This document shows positions 45,727 to 54,823 of a stretch of DNA of 64,000 nt, one piece after another. The position numbers were made by a program, and so were the translations under genes. Every line of letters begins with the position of its first letter. Position 1 is the first letter of the stretch. Origin of the DNA: Candidatus Scybalocola faecigallinarum (GTDB lineage Bacteria > Bacillota > Clostridia > Lachnospirales > Lachnospiraceae); contig DVIT01000012.1 of NCBI GenBank assembly GCA_018711005.1, forward strand, positions 87,170 to 151,169, in the 5' to 3' direction. Under the pieces are notes generated by a model. The model did not search any database, was not told the DNA's origin, and worked only from the letters and a program-made list of their open reading frames with translations.

Positions 45727-48132
45727 TTAGTCTTTAAATTCTACGATGGTAACGCCGGTCTCCCCTTCCCCGAAGGTTCCAAGACGGAAGGACTTAACGT
45801 TTTTCATTTTACGCAGCCGCTGGTGGACAGCGTTGCGAAGGGCTCCGGTCCCCCGGCCGTGGATCACGGTGACCTGAGACAAATGGGCCAGATAAGCGTC
45901 ATCCAGGTATTTTTCCATTTCCGGGATCGCCTCGTCTACCGTTTTCCCGATCAGATTAATGCTTGTGGAAACGCTGGCGGACTTGCTCATTTTGATCTTT
46001 CCGGCGCCGGTCTTTTTCAGTACCGGAGTCTTGATCACTTCTTCATCTAAAAGCTCCAAATCGCTTAAGGCGACTCTGGACTTTAAAATCCCCATTTGTA
46101 CCTGAACATTGCCCTTAGAATCCGGGGCAGAGGAAATGATCCCCTTGATCCCCATGCTGCGCACCATCACACTGTCTCCCGGCTTAATATCCTGGGGACG
46201 GAGCTTGTTTTTCTTTCCATTGGAAGCAAGGGTCAGGCCGCTGCCTACTTTATTAAGCTTTTCACGTACTGCAGTACGTTTGGCCTCCATGGCCTTGGCG
46301 TTGCCGCCGCCGGCGGACAGCTTGTTCATATCCCGGATGGTCTGGTCTGCAAAATCCTTGGCATCCTGAAGGATCTTCTGGGCCTGTTCCCTGGCTTCCC
46401 GAAGGATCCGTTCCTTTTGCTGGGCCATGTTTTCCTGTTTGGTTTCCAGGCGCTGTTTTAAGGCTGCCACCTGGGACTTGTAATTTTCGATTTCTTCCCG
46501 TTCCGTCTCAATGGTCTTGCGGCTGGATTCCAGATCTGAAAGGAGATCCTCAAAATCCTGGTCCGCTGCGTCCATATTTTTCCGGGCGTCATTAATAATA
46601 TATTCCGGAAGGCCAAGCTTTTCGGAAATAGCAAAGGCATTACTCTTTCCGGGCACGCCGATGAGGAGACGGTAGGTGGGGCTTAAGGTTGCCACATCAA
46701 ACTCGCAGCAGGCATTGCATGCCCCTTCCTGGGACAGGGCAAAAACCTTCAGCTCGCTGTAGTGGGTGGTGGCCATGGTCGTCACATCCCGTTTTAAAAG
46801 ATTTTTTAAAATGGAAATGGCCAGGGCCGCACCTTCGGTAGGATCCGTTCCGGCACACAGCTCATCTAACAGCACAAGGCTTTTATAGTTGGATTCCTCA
46901 AGGATTTTAATAATGTTTGTCATATGGGAGGAAAATGTACTTAAGCTTTGCTCAATACTTTGCTCATCGCCAATATCAGCAAACACATTTTCAAAAACAG
47001 ACAGCTCCGACTGGTCAAAGGCGGGAATATGGAGTCCTGCCTGGCCCATAAGGGTAAAGAGGCCGACAGTCTTTAAGGATACCGTCTTACCGCCGGTGTT
47101 GGGGCCGGTAATGATCAGCAGCTTAAAGTCTTTGCCCATAGTAATATCAATGGGCACCACCTTCTTTTTGTCCAGCAGAGGATGGCGGGCCTTTTTAATA
47201 TTAATATAACCCTTTTCATTAAAACGGGGCTCTGTTCCGCTGTAAGTACGGGAAAGAGCCGCTCTGGCAAAAATAAAATCCAGCTGTGTCAGCACCGTAA
47301 CGTTATCTTCCAAAGCTTCGGCATGTTCAGCCGCCTGCTGGCTCAGCTGTGCCAGCACCTTTTCGATTTCTTCTTTTTCCTTGATCTCCAGCTCTCTTAA
47401 GTCATTATTTAATTTCACAACAGCCATAGGCTCAATAAATAATGTGGACCCGGAGGACGACTGGTCGTGGATCATACCCTGGACCTGGCTGCGGTACTCC
47501 GCCTTTACAGGAAGGCAGTAGCGTCCGCTGCGCATGGTTATAATGTTGTCCTGGAGCTTTGATGCCATGGACTGGGAATTAACCATGGTGTTTAACTGGG
47601 ACCGGATCCGGTCATTGGTCAGACGGATATTCCGCCGCACGGATTTTAATCCCGGGCTGGCGTCATCGGCAATATCTTCCTCAGAAAGGATACACCGTTT
47701 GATCTCATTATTTAAAGGACTTAAAGGCTCGATCAATGCAAACATAGCATCCAGACTGTCCTGAGAAGCTTTGGCATCTTCATTGATTTCCCTGCCCTGG
47801 CTGTTTTCCCGGCGGCCATAGGATTTTGCCCGCAGGGCCACATCCAAAAGGGAAGCAATGGCCAGAAGCTCGGGAATGTTTAAGGCAGAACCGACCTTCA
47901 GCCGCAGCAGGGAGCCGCGAATGTCCTTAAGGCCGGAAAAAGACAGATTCCCTTTGGCATAGATCCGGGCCAGGGCATCACTGGTTTCCATCTGCATCTG
48001 ACAGATTGTCCCAAGATCAGAGGACGGCATCAGATTCCGGCACAGATCCTTGCCCATAGGCGAACCTGCCAGCTCTGTAAGCTTTTCAATGATCTTTGGA
48101 TATTCCAGGATGCGAAGTGCTTTTTCATTCAT
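45727..48132 (-). CDS. mutS2: Endonuclease MutS2 with Smr domain
   Basis: 'LLIITGPNTGGKTVSLKTVGL', 'LVLLDELCAGTDPTEGAAL', C-terminal Smr 'VTVIHGRGTGALRNAVHQRLR'. Confidence 0.96.
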   Translation of the reverse strand: MNEKALRILEYPKIIEKLTELAGSPMGKDLCRNLMPSSDLGTICQMQMETSDALARIYAKGNLSFSGLKDIRGSLLRLKVGSALNIPELLAIASLLDVALRAKSYGRRENSQGREINEDAKASQDSLDAMFALIEPLSPLNNEIKRCILSEEDIADDASPGLKSVRRNIRLTNDRIRSQLNTMVNSQSMASKLQDNIITMRSGRYCLPVKAEYRSQVQGMIHDQSSSGSTLFIEPMAVVKLNNDLRELEIKEKEEIEKVLAQLSQQAAEHAEALEDNVTVLTQLDFIFARAALSRTYSGTEPRFNEKGYINIKKARHPLLDKKKVVPIDITMGKDFKLLIITGPNTGGKTVSLKTVGLFTLMGQAGLHIPAFDQSELSVFENVFADIGDEQSIEQSLSTFSSHMTNIIKILEESNYKSLVLLDELCAGTDPTEGAALAISILKNLLKRDVTTMATTHYSELKVFALSQEGACNACCEFDVATLSPTYRLLIGVPGKSNAFAISEKLGLPEYIINDARKNMDAADQDFEDLLSDLESSRKTIETEREEIENYKSQVAALKQRLETKQENMAQQKERILREAREQAQKILQDAKDFADQTIRDMNKLSAGGGNAKAMEAKRTAVREKLNKVGSGLTLASNGKKNKLRPQDIKPGDSVMVRSMGIKGIISSAPDSKGNVQVQMGILKSRVALSDLELLDEEVIKTPVLKKTGAGKIKMSKSASVSTSINLIGKTVDEAIPEMEKYLDDAYLAHLSQVTVIHGRGTGALRNAVHQRLRKMKNVKSFRLGTFGEGETGVTIVEFKD

Positions 48133-48241
48133 TTTTATCACCTGCGATTCTTTTAAAGTCAATCATTCCTATTGTAACCTATATGGCAGGAAAATGGAAG
48201 TCTATTGTTGATCCATCATAAATAGTTACAATGTGAGTGTA

Positions 48242-48271
48242 TTTAACAGTTCCGCTTGCTGAACTGTTAAA
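48242..48271. repeat. Intergenic palindrome TTTAACAGTTC-cgcttgct-GAACTGTTAAA
   Basis: 11-bp perfect arms, 8-nt loop; related to the 7175 and 59684 elements. Confidence 0.8.
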
Positions 48272-48452
48272 TCCCGGCGGGCATGGCGCAATCCCTGTAA
48301 TTTTATATGGTAAAATCCACATGCTTGCAGTATAATACAATATGGCTTGTAATATCCAAAGTAATTTATGCCGCCAGAGCCTTCAGGCCGGGCAAAAGCG
48401 TGTTTTGCCTGCCGGGGTGGCGGTCATCATGTTATATAGAAAGAGGACTGTC

Positions 48453-49403
48453 ATGAAATTTATTGAAACATTCAGAGAAGGAGAAAACATCTCCGATATT
48501 TATCTTTGCAAATCCAAACAGACTATGAAAACAAAAGCCGGAAAAACCTATTATTCCATGATCCTTCAGGACAAAACCGGAACGATCGACACAAAAGTAT
48601 GGGAAATTTCCGGAGGCATTGAACACTTTGAAGCTCTGGACTTTATTAAGGTTGACGGCCAGGTGACCAGCTTTCAGGGCTCTCTCCAGCTGAATGCCCG
48701 CCGAATCCGCCGGGTGCAGGAAATGGAGTATGATCCCCAGGATTATATGCCTGTAAGCCAGTATAAGATCGACGATATGTACAAGGAACTGACCGCGTAC
48801 ATTGCCAGCATCCGGGAACCCCACTTAAAAGCCCTGGCAGAAAGTTATTTTGTCAAGGATAAAGCATTTATCCAAAGCTTTGTGAAACACTCTGCCGCCA
48901 AAAGCGTCCATCACGGCTTTGTGGGCGGACTGCTGGAGCATACATTAAGTGTTATGAAGCTGTGCGATTTTTACTGCACCCGTTATGCCATGCTGAACCG
49001 GGATCTGCTCATGACAGCAGCCCTCTTTCATGACATTGGAAAAACCAAAGAGCTGTCTTTGTTTCCTGCCAATGATTACACAGATGCGGGACAGCTTATC
49101 GGACACATTGTTATTGGCGTAGAAATGATCCATGACCGGATCCGGGACATTCCGGGATTTCCACAGGTATTGGAAAATGAACTGAAGCACTGTATTGTAG
49201 CCCATCATGGCGAGCTGGAATACGGTTCTCCGAAAAAGCCGGCCCTTATGGAAGCCATGGCCTTAAACCTGGCAGATAATACAGACGCCAAAATGCAGAC
49301 CATGACGGAAATCTTTAAAAATGCCGGGGACAGCACGGAATGGCTGGGCTTTAACCGGATCCTGGATTCCAACATCCGCCGCACATCAAAACAGAACCAG
49401 TAA
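48453..49403 (+). CDS. 3'-5' exoribonuclease YhaM-like (OB + HD domain)
   Basis: 'MKFIETFREGENISDIYLCKSKQTMKTKAGKTYYSMILQDKTGTIDTKVWE', HD 'LLMTAALFHDIGKTKEL', 'HCIVAHHGELEYGSPKKPALMEAMAL'. Confidence 0.92.
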   Translation: MKFIETFREGENISDIYLCKSKQTMKTKAGKTYYSMILQDKTGTIDTKVWEISGGIEHFEALDFIKVDGQVTSFQGSLQLNARRIRRVQEMEYDPQDYMPVSQYKIDDMYKELTAYIASIREPHLKALAESYFVKDKAFIQSFVKHSAAKSVHHGFVGGLLEHTLSVMKLCDFYCTRYAMLNRDLLMTAALFHDIGKTKELSLFPANDYTDAGQLIGHIVIGVEMIHDRIRDIPGFPQVLENELKHCIVAHHGELEYGSPKKPALMEAMALNLADNTDAKMQTMTEIFKNAGDSTEWLGFNRILDSNIRRTSKQNQ

Positions 49404-49434
49404 ATATCCTGAAATGATGCAGAAAGGAAAATAT

Positions 49435-50838
49435 ATGATCCGAAAAAATGATGAATTTACATTGGAGATCACAGACCTGGGCACCAACGGTGAAGGCATT
49501 GGCAGACTAAACCAGGGAGATGAAAACGACGGCTACACAGTCTTTGTTAAAGACGCCCTGATCGGGGATAAGATCCGCACAAAAATCATTAAGCCCAAGA
49601 AAAACTACGGTTACGGCCGGCTTATGGAGATCATTACCCCGTCGCCCTACAGAGTCGCGCCGCCATGTCCTGTAGCCCGGGCCTGCGGCGGATGCCAGAT
49701 CATGCACCTGGATTACAAGGAACAGCTGCGTTTTAAGGAAAACAAGGTCCGCAACCTTTTGGAACGTGTGGGAGGACTCCGGGATTTTACCATGCTTCCC
49801 ATCCTGGGCATGGAGGAGCCTTATTATTACCGGAATAAGGCCCAATTTCCTGTTGGAAAAAATAAAGACGGAAGGATCGTCATGGGCTTTTATGCCGGTC
49901 ACACCCACGCTATTGTGGACACAGAGCATTGCTACATACAGCATCCGCTAAATGAAACACTGATCCGCATCATTAAAAACTGGATGGAAAAATACAAAAT
50001 ACAGCCCTATGACGAACAGACCGGGAAGGGCCTTGTGCGCCATGTGCTGACCCGTATCGGCAGCACCACCGGCCAGGTCATGGTCTGTCTGGTCATTAAC
50101 GGCGGCAGCCTTCCTCACGGGGATGCCCTTGTGGATGCCTTAACGGCCGTGGATGGGATGACCAGCATCAGCATTAATATAAACCGGGAAAAGACCAATG
50201 TGATCCTGGGCAGCCTGGTAAAAACCTTGTGGGGCCAGCCCTATATTACCGATTACATTGGAAATATTGCCTACCAGATCTCACCACTGTCCTTTTACCA
50301 GGTAAATCCCGGACAGACCCGGGTCCTTTATGAGAAAGCCCTGGAATTTGCCGACCCAAAGCCTGGTGAGGTAGTCTGGGATCTGTACTGCGGCATTGGA
50401 ACTATTTCTCTGTTCCTGGCCCAGAAAGCATCGAAGGTTTATGGGGTGGAAATCGTACCCCAGGCCATTGAGGACGCTAAAAACAATGCCCGCCTAAACC
50501 ACATGGATAACGTGGAGTTTTTCGTGGGAAAGGCCGAGGAAGTGCTCCCGCGGGAGTACGAAAAAAACGGCGTCTACGCCGATGTGATCGTTGTAGACCC
50601 GCCTAGGAAGGGCTGCGACGCATCCCTTCTGGAATGCATGGTCCAAATGGCGCCAAAGCGTATCGTTTATGTCAGCTGCGATCCGGCCACCCTGGCCCGG
50701 GACTTAAAATATTTAAGCGAACACGGCTATAAGGTGGATGTGGTACAGTGTGTTGACATGTTTGGGCATAGTGTGCATACAGAAACAGTAGTCTCTCTAA
50801 GCCGCAAAAAACTTGACAGAATAATCAGCATAAATTAG
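49435..50838 (+). CDS. rlmD: 23S rRNA (uracil-5-)-methyltransferase RlmD-like (TRAM + SAM MTase)
   Basis: TRAM domain; 'CPVARACGGCQIMHLDYKEQL', 'VWDLYCGIGTISLFLA', 'VIVVDPPRKGCD', 'VYVSCDPATLARDL'. Confidence 0.93.
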   Translation: MIRKNDEFTLEITDLGTNGEGIGRLNQGDENDGYTVFVKDALIGDKIRTKIIKPKKNYGYGRLMEIITPSPYRVAPPCPVARACGGCQIMHLDYKEQLRFKENKVRNLLERVGGLRDFTMLPILGMEEPYYYRNKAQFPVGKNKDGRIVMGFYAGHTHAIVDTEHCYIQHPLNETLIRIIKNWMEKYKIQPYDEQTGKGLVRHVLTRIGSTTGQVMVCLVINGGSLPHGDALVDALTAVDGMTSISININREKTNVILGSLVKTLWGQPYITDYIGNIAYQISPLSFYQVNPGQTRVLYEKALEFADPKPGEVVWDLYCGIGTISLFLAQKASKVYGVEIVPQAIEDAKNNARLNHMDNVEFFVGKAEEVLPREYEKNGVYADVIVVDPPRKGCDASLLECMVQMAPKRIVYVSCDPATLARDLKYLSEHGYKVDVVQCVDMFGHSVHTETVVSLSRKKLDRIISIN

Positions 50839-51298
50839 AAGAGAAAGAAATTTTGGCATAAGTATTTCTGATACGGCAGATTGCTATTATACAGAAGGAG
50901 AATTACAATTTTCTTCGTTCTATTTTGCACGGCAGATTTTTGATTTGAGTGAATATTATAGATCAGCAACAGATCAAGAAGTTCAGGCATTTACAACAAG
51001 TGACAAACTATCTTTTGAAGATACAGAGGCATTTAAGAACACGGCTAATACCTGGATAAGGAGAAAAATAGCAATGATTAATGATTCTGATGTGCTTGTA
51101 AATTATAAAGCATCAGAAATTAAAAGGTTGGCTAAGGACGCTGGGATAACAATTGAGATTGAGAATAAGAAAGTTGTTATCCCAAATGATAAGGAACAGA
51201 TAAAGGTTATTCTCGGTTTTTTGGATGAAGAGGCATACAAAGGCCCGTTTTTCCAGAATACATTTCTTGCTAATTCAAAAAGAAAGATTAATAAATAG
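50834..51298 (+). pseudogene. C-terminal remnant of a DUF4868-like (KwaB-like) protein
   Basis: Open frame from about 50834 reads 'FGISISDTADCYYTEGELQFSSFYFARQIFDLSEYYRSATDQEVQAF...YKGPFFQNTFLANSKRKINK'; begins right after the rlmD stop with no start region; strikingly AT-rich. Family call is from memory. Confidence 0.55.
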
Positions 51299-51328
51299 TT
51301 TGAAAAATGAAAGGGTAATTTTGATAAG

Positions 51329-51934
51329 ATGAATGCATCTTTTTATAAAGAAATCAAAGAAATTTTAATTTCGGCGAGAAATAAAGTCTATCAAACGGCT
51401 AATTTTGCAATGGTTGAAGCCTACTGGAATATTGGAAAATCAATCATTGAGGAACAGGGTGGCAATGAAAAGGCGGAGTATGGTACAGGCTTGCTAAAAG
51501 AATTGTCAAAGCAAATGACACAGGATTTCGGAAAAGGATTTACTGTTGCCAATTTGAAAAATGTGCGACAGTTTTATTTAACGTTTCCAAATGGCTACGC
51601 ACTGCGTAGCGAATTGAGTTGGACGCATTATCGGCTTCTAATGCGAGTGGAGAATGAAAACGCACGAGAATTTTATATGCAGGAAGCTGTAAAATCTCAA
51701 TGGAGTACAAGACAACTTGAGCGTCAGATAAATTCCTTCTTTTATAAGCTGAACTGGGCAGTCCTTATTTCCCTTGCCCTTGTCCTGGCTGTTATGTTTA
51801 CACCCCTGTCTGCTTTATTTGGCCTGATCCGTCTCCCCGGAAAGCTGTATCTTATCGGCCTTTGCCTGATTTTAGTTCCTGTGCTTGTTATGGAATTTTC
51901 TAAAGCTTTCGGATTGATCAGGCACCATCATTGA
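51329..51934 (+). pseudogene. Chimeric ORF: DUF1016/YhcG N-terminal domain fused to P-type ATPase C-terminal transmembrane tail
   Basis: N-terminus 'FAMVEAYWNIGKSIIEEQGGNEKAEYGTGLLKELSKQMTQDFGKGFTVANLKNVRQFYLTFP...WTHYRLLMRVEN' = DUF1016_N; after about residue 139 'NWAVLISLALVLAVMFTPLSALFGLIRLPGKLYLIGLCLILVPVLVMEFSKAFGL' = cation P-type ATPase tail; base composition shifts at about 51.75 kb. Confidence 0.75.
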
Positions 51935-52057
51935 TGGATTTCAAAAAAGACGAATCCATTGTATTCCTCCGGAGCTTGTGCTAAGATAAATACAGAAAAT
52001 TTTTGGAGCAGCGATCCTGGTATAGCCGGATCGCTGCAGCTTTTGGAGGAATGATCG

Positions 52058-52648
52058 ATGACAACACATTTTACACATGCATCTGCACTGGAGCTTTTAA
52101 GGAAATATAATAAGGAGCCGTTTCATATTCAGCATGGGCTGACAGTTGAAAGCTGTATGCGGTGGTTTGCAAAAGAATTAGGCTATGGTGAGGATGAGGA
52201 TTTCTGGGGCATCTGCGGATTGCTCCACGATATTGATTTTGAGCTGTATCCGGAGGAACACTGCAAAAAAGCGCTGGAGCTGCTGGCCGGGGCAGAGGCA
52301 GAGCCTCAGCTGATCCACGCCGTGTGCAGCCACGGCTACGGGATCTGTTCGGACGTAGAGCCGGAACATGATATGGAAAAAGTTTTGTTTGCAGTGGATG
52401 AACTGACCGGACTGATCGGCGCAGCTGCAAAAATGCGCCCGTCAAAAAGCGTTATGGATATGGAAGTGAAAAGCCTTAAAAAGAAATATAAGGATAAACG
52501 CTTTGCTGCCGGCTGTTCCCGGGAGATCATTGATGAAGGCGCACAGCGTCTGGGCTGGACATTGGAAGAACTCATGGAAAAGACCATTTTAGCCATGCGC
52601 GCCTGTGAGGCATCGGTGGCAGCGGAGATGGAAGCCCTTGGCTTATAA
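52058..52648 (+). CDS. HD-domain hydrolase
   Basis: 'HIQHGLTVESCMRWFAKELG', 'WGICGLLHDIDFELYPEEH', 'AVDELTGLIGAAA'. Confidence 0.88.
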   Translation: MTTHFTHASALELLRKYNKEPFHIQHGLTVESCMRWFAKELGYGEDEDFWGICGLLHDIDFELYPEEHCKKALELLAGAEAEPQLIHAVCSHGYGICSDVEPEHDMEKVLFAVDELTGLIGAAAKMRPSKSVMDMEVKSLKKKYKDKRFAAGCSREIIDEGAQRLGWTLEELMEKTILAMRACEASVAAEMEALGL

Positions 52649-52692
52649 TTGGAAGGAAAAAGGCAGTTTTTGTAAGGAAGGATTTTAGTAAA

Positions 52693-53574
52693 ATGCTGGG
52701 ACTAAAACGTGGAGAGGTCTTTTTGTGTCCCCATGAAAAGGCATGGGAAACAGAGGCCCAGAGGACGATTTCCCAATTATGGGAAATTCTGGGAAATCGG
52801 GCAAAGGATATTCAGCATGTGGGTAGTACGGCAGTGCCGGCGATCAAGGCAAAACCCATTATTGATATTGCTGTGGCTGTGGATGATTTTCAGCATATAC
52901 TCAGCCTTAAGGAAGAACTGGAGAAAAATGGTTTTTATTACCGCCCATGCCAGCTGGAGGGGCAGCTTCTTTTTGCCTGCGGCAGCTGTTACGATGGTTC
53001 GGGTGAATTGCAGACCCACTTTATCCATGTGACTTTAACAGACAGTCCGGCATGGAATAATTATATAAATTTCAGGGACTACTTGAATCATAATCTGTCT
53101 GCGGCAAAGGCATATGAGTCTGTGAAAGTCTCTATGTCAGAGCAGGTCACGGGAGGCTGCGTTGGGGAGGGATATACGCCCCGCCAGAGCTATACGGCGG
53201 GAAAGCATGATTTTATTACAGACATGCTGTGCAGGGCTCAGGCCTATGGTTATCTTGGAAAAATGGTTTACATAAAAATTGACCGTCCTGCCGGCAGCTG
53301 TCATCCGGAACATAAATCTATGATTTATCCACTGAATTATGGGTTCATTCCAGGAACATTGTCCGGGGATGGTGAAGCATTGGATGTTTATTTGCTTGGT
53401 GTTCGTGAGCCTGTGGAAGAATATACAGCCAGGGTTATTGCCGTGATCCATCGTTATGATGATGTGGAGGACAAGCTGGTTGCAGCCCTGGAAGGGATGA
53501 CCTTTACAAAAGATGAGATTAAAAGTGCGGTGGGATTTCAGGAGCAGTATTTTAACAGTGAGGTAATCGTATGA
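52693..53574 (+). CDS. GrpB-family (UPF0157) domain fused to an inorganic pyrophosphatase-like domain
   Basis: N-term 'IQHVGSTAVPAIKAKPIIDIAVAV...NFRDYLNHNLSAAKAYESVK' (GrpB); C-term 'MIYPLNYGFIPGTLSGDGEALDVYLLG...RVIAVIHRYDDVEDKLVAA' (PPase). Confidence 0.85.
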   Translation: MLGLKRGEVFLCPHEKAWETEAQRTISQLWEILGNRAKDIQHVGSTAVPAIKAKPIIDIAVAVDDFQHILSLKEELEKNGFYYRPCQLEGQLLFACGSCYDGSGELQTHFIHVTLTDSPAWNNYINFRDYLNHNLSAAKAYESVKVSMSEQVTGGCVGEGYTPRQSYTAGKHDFITDMLCRAQAYGYLGKMVYIKIDRPAGSCHPEHKSMIYPLNYGFIPGTLSGDGEALDVYLLGVREPVEEYTARVIAVIHRYDDVEDKLVAALEGMTFTKDEIKSAVGFQEQYFNSEVIV

Positions 53575-54065
53575 AAACCTTATATTTGATCGGCGGCCCC
53601 ATGGGTGTGGGTAAGACGACGGTGTGCCGCTTGCTAAAAAAGAAACTGGATCGGGCGGTTTTTCTGGACGGTGACTGGTGCTGGGATGCAGATCCTTTTG
53701 TGGTCAATGATGAGACAAAGGCAATGGTTTTGGATAATATTTGCCATGTGCTGAATAATTTTCTTAGCTGTACTGCTTATGAAAATGTTATTTTTTGCTG
53801 GGTCATGCATGAGCAGGGGATTATTGATGCTATACAGTCGGCGCTGAGGCTGCAGGACTGCAGGGTGATCACCATTTCCCTGGTGTGCCGCCGGGACGTT
53901 CTGGTCAGCCGTCTGGAAAAGGATATTTGCGGCGGCCTCCGGCAGCCGGATGTGATCGGCCGCAGTCTGGACCGTTTATCGTGTTATGCAGGTCTGGATA
54001 CTCTGAAGCTGGATGTTTCGGATCAAACCTCTGAGCAGGCGGCAAGGCTTATTGCCAAACTGTAA
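53571..54065 (+). CDS. P-loop nucleotide/shikimate kinase-like protein
   Basis: 'LYLIGGPMGVGKTTVCRLLKKKLDRAVFLDGDWCW'. Confidence 0.85.
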   Translation: MKTLYLIGGPMGVGKTTVCRLLKKKLDRAVFLDGDWCWDADPFVVNDETKAMVLDNICHVLNNFLSCTAYENVIFCWVMHEQGIIDAIQSALRLQDCRVITISLVCRRDVLVSRLEKDICGGLRQPDVIGRSLDRLSCYAGLDTLKLDVSDQTSEQAARLIAKL

Positions 54066-54100
54066 GGAAAAATAGCAGAAATACGGTAAGAGAGGGGATC

Positions 54101-54823
54101 GTGTTGATTAAAATTGCTATTTGCGATGATGATGCGCGGGCAGTGGCCCGTCATGAAAATATAGTAAAGGACTGTTTAAAGGCCTGTGGTATTGGTTATG
54201 AGATCACGGCCTATACGTCCGGGAAAAATCTTCTTTGGGATATAACGGACGACGGATTTTTCTATGACCTGATCCTGCTGGATATTGAAATGCCCGGGAT
54301 CAGCGGCATGGATATTCCCGGACAGCTTAAGCAGTTTCTTCCCAATGTGAAGATTATTTTTGTGACCTCCCACAGGGAATATGCCATTGACGCTTTTGAA
54401 CTGTCCATTTTCAGATATGTACCTAAGGATCATCTGGAGGTACGGCTTGCTGCAGCAGTGAAGGATGCGGCAAGGCTGATCGAGCTGGAGGCAGGGCAGG
54501 AGTATGTGATACGGACGGCAAATCGCATGGAGAAAATTCCTTATAAGGACATCTATTATATCCGCAGGGACGGGAAAAATTCCAGTATTGTGTCGGTTAC
54601 CGGGACTTCAAAGGTGAGAAAGAGTCTTCAGCAGGTATATGAGGAGCTGGCTGCGCCGGAGTTTATTTATATTGACCGGGGATATATTGTAAATATGATC
54701 CATATTATGAAGATCAGCGGCGGCGTGGCGGTTTTAAAAAATGGAGAAGCGCTGCCGGTGAGCCGTTCTCATTTGCAGGGCGTTAAGGATCAGATCAACC
54801 GGTTTTGGGGGGAGCATATATGA
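54101..54823 (+). CDS. LytTR-family response regulator (AgrA-like)
   Basis: 'IKIAICDDDARAVARHENIV', 'LILLDIEMPGISGMDI', LytTR 'FIYIDRGYIVNMIHIMKISGGVAVLKNGEALPVSRSHLQGVKD'. Confidence 0.92.
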   Translation: MLIKIAICDDDARAVARHENIVKDCLKACGIGYEITAYTSGKNLLWDITDDGFFYDLILLDIEMPGISGMDIPGQLKQFLPNVKIIFVTSHREYAIDAFELSIFRYVPKDHLEVRLAAAVKDAARLIELEAGQEYVIRTANRMEKIPYKDIYYIRRDGKNSSIVSVTGTSKVRKSLQQVYEELAAPEFIYIDRGYIVNMIHIMKISGGVAVLKNGEALPVSRSHLQGVKDQINRFWGEHI

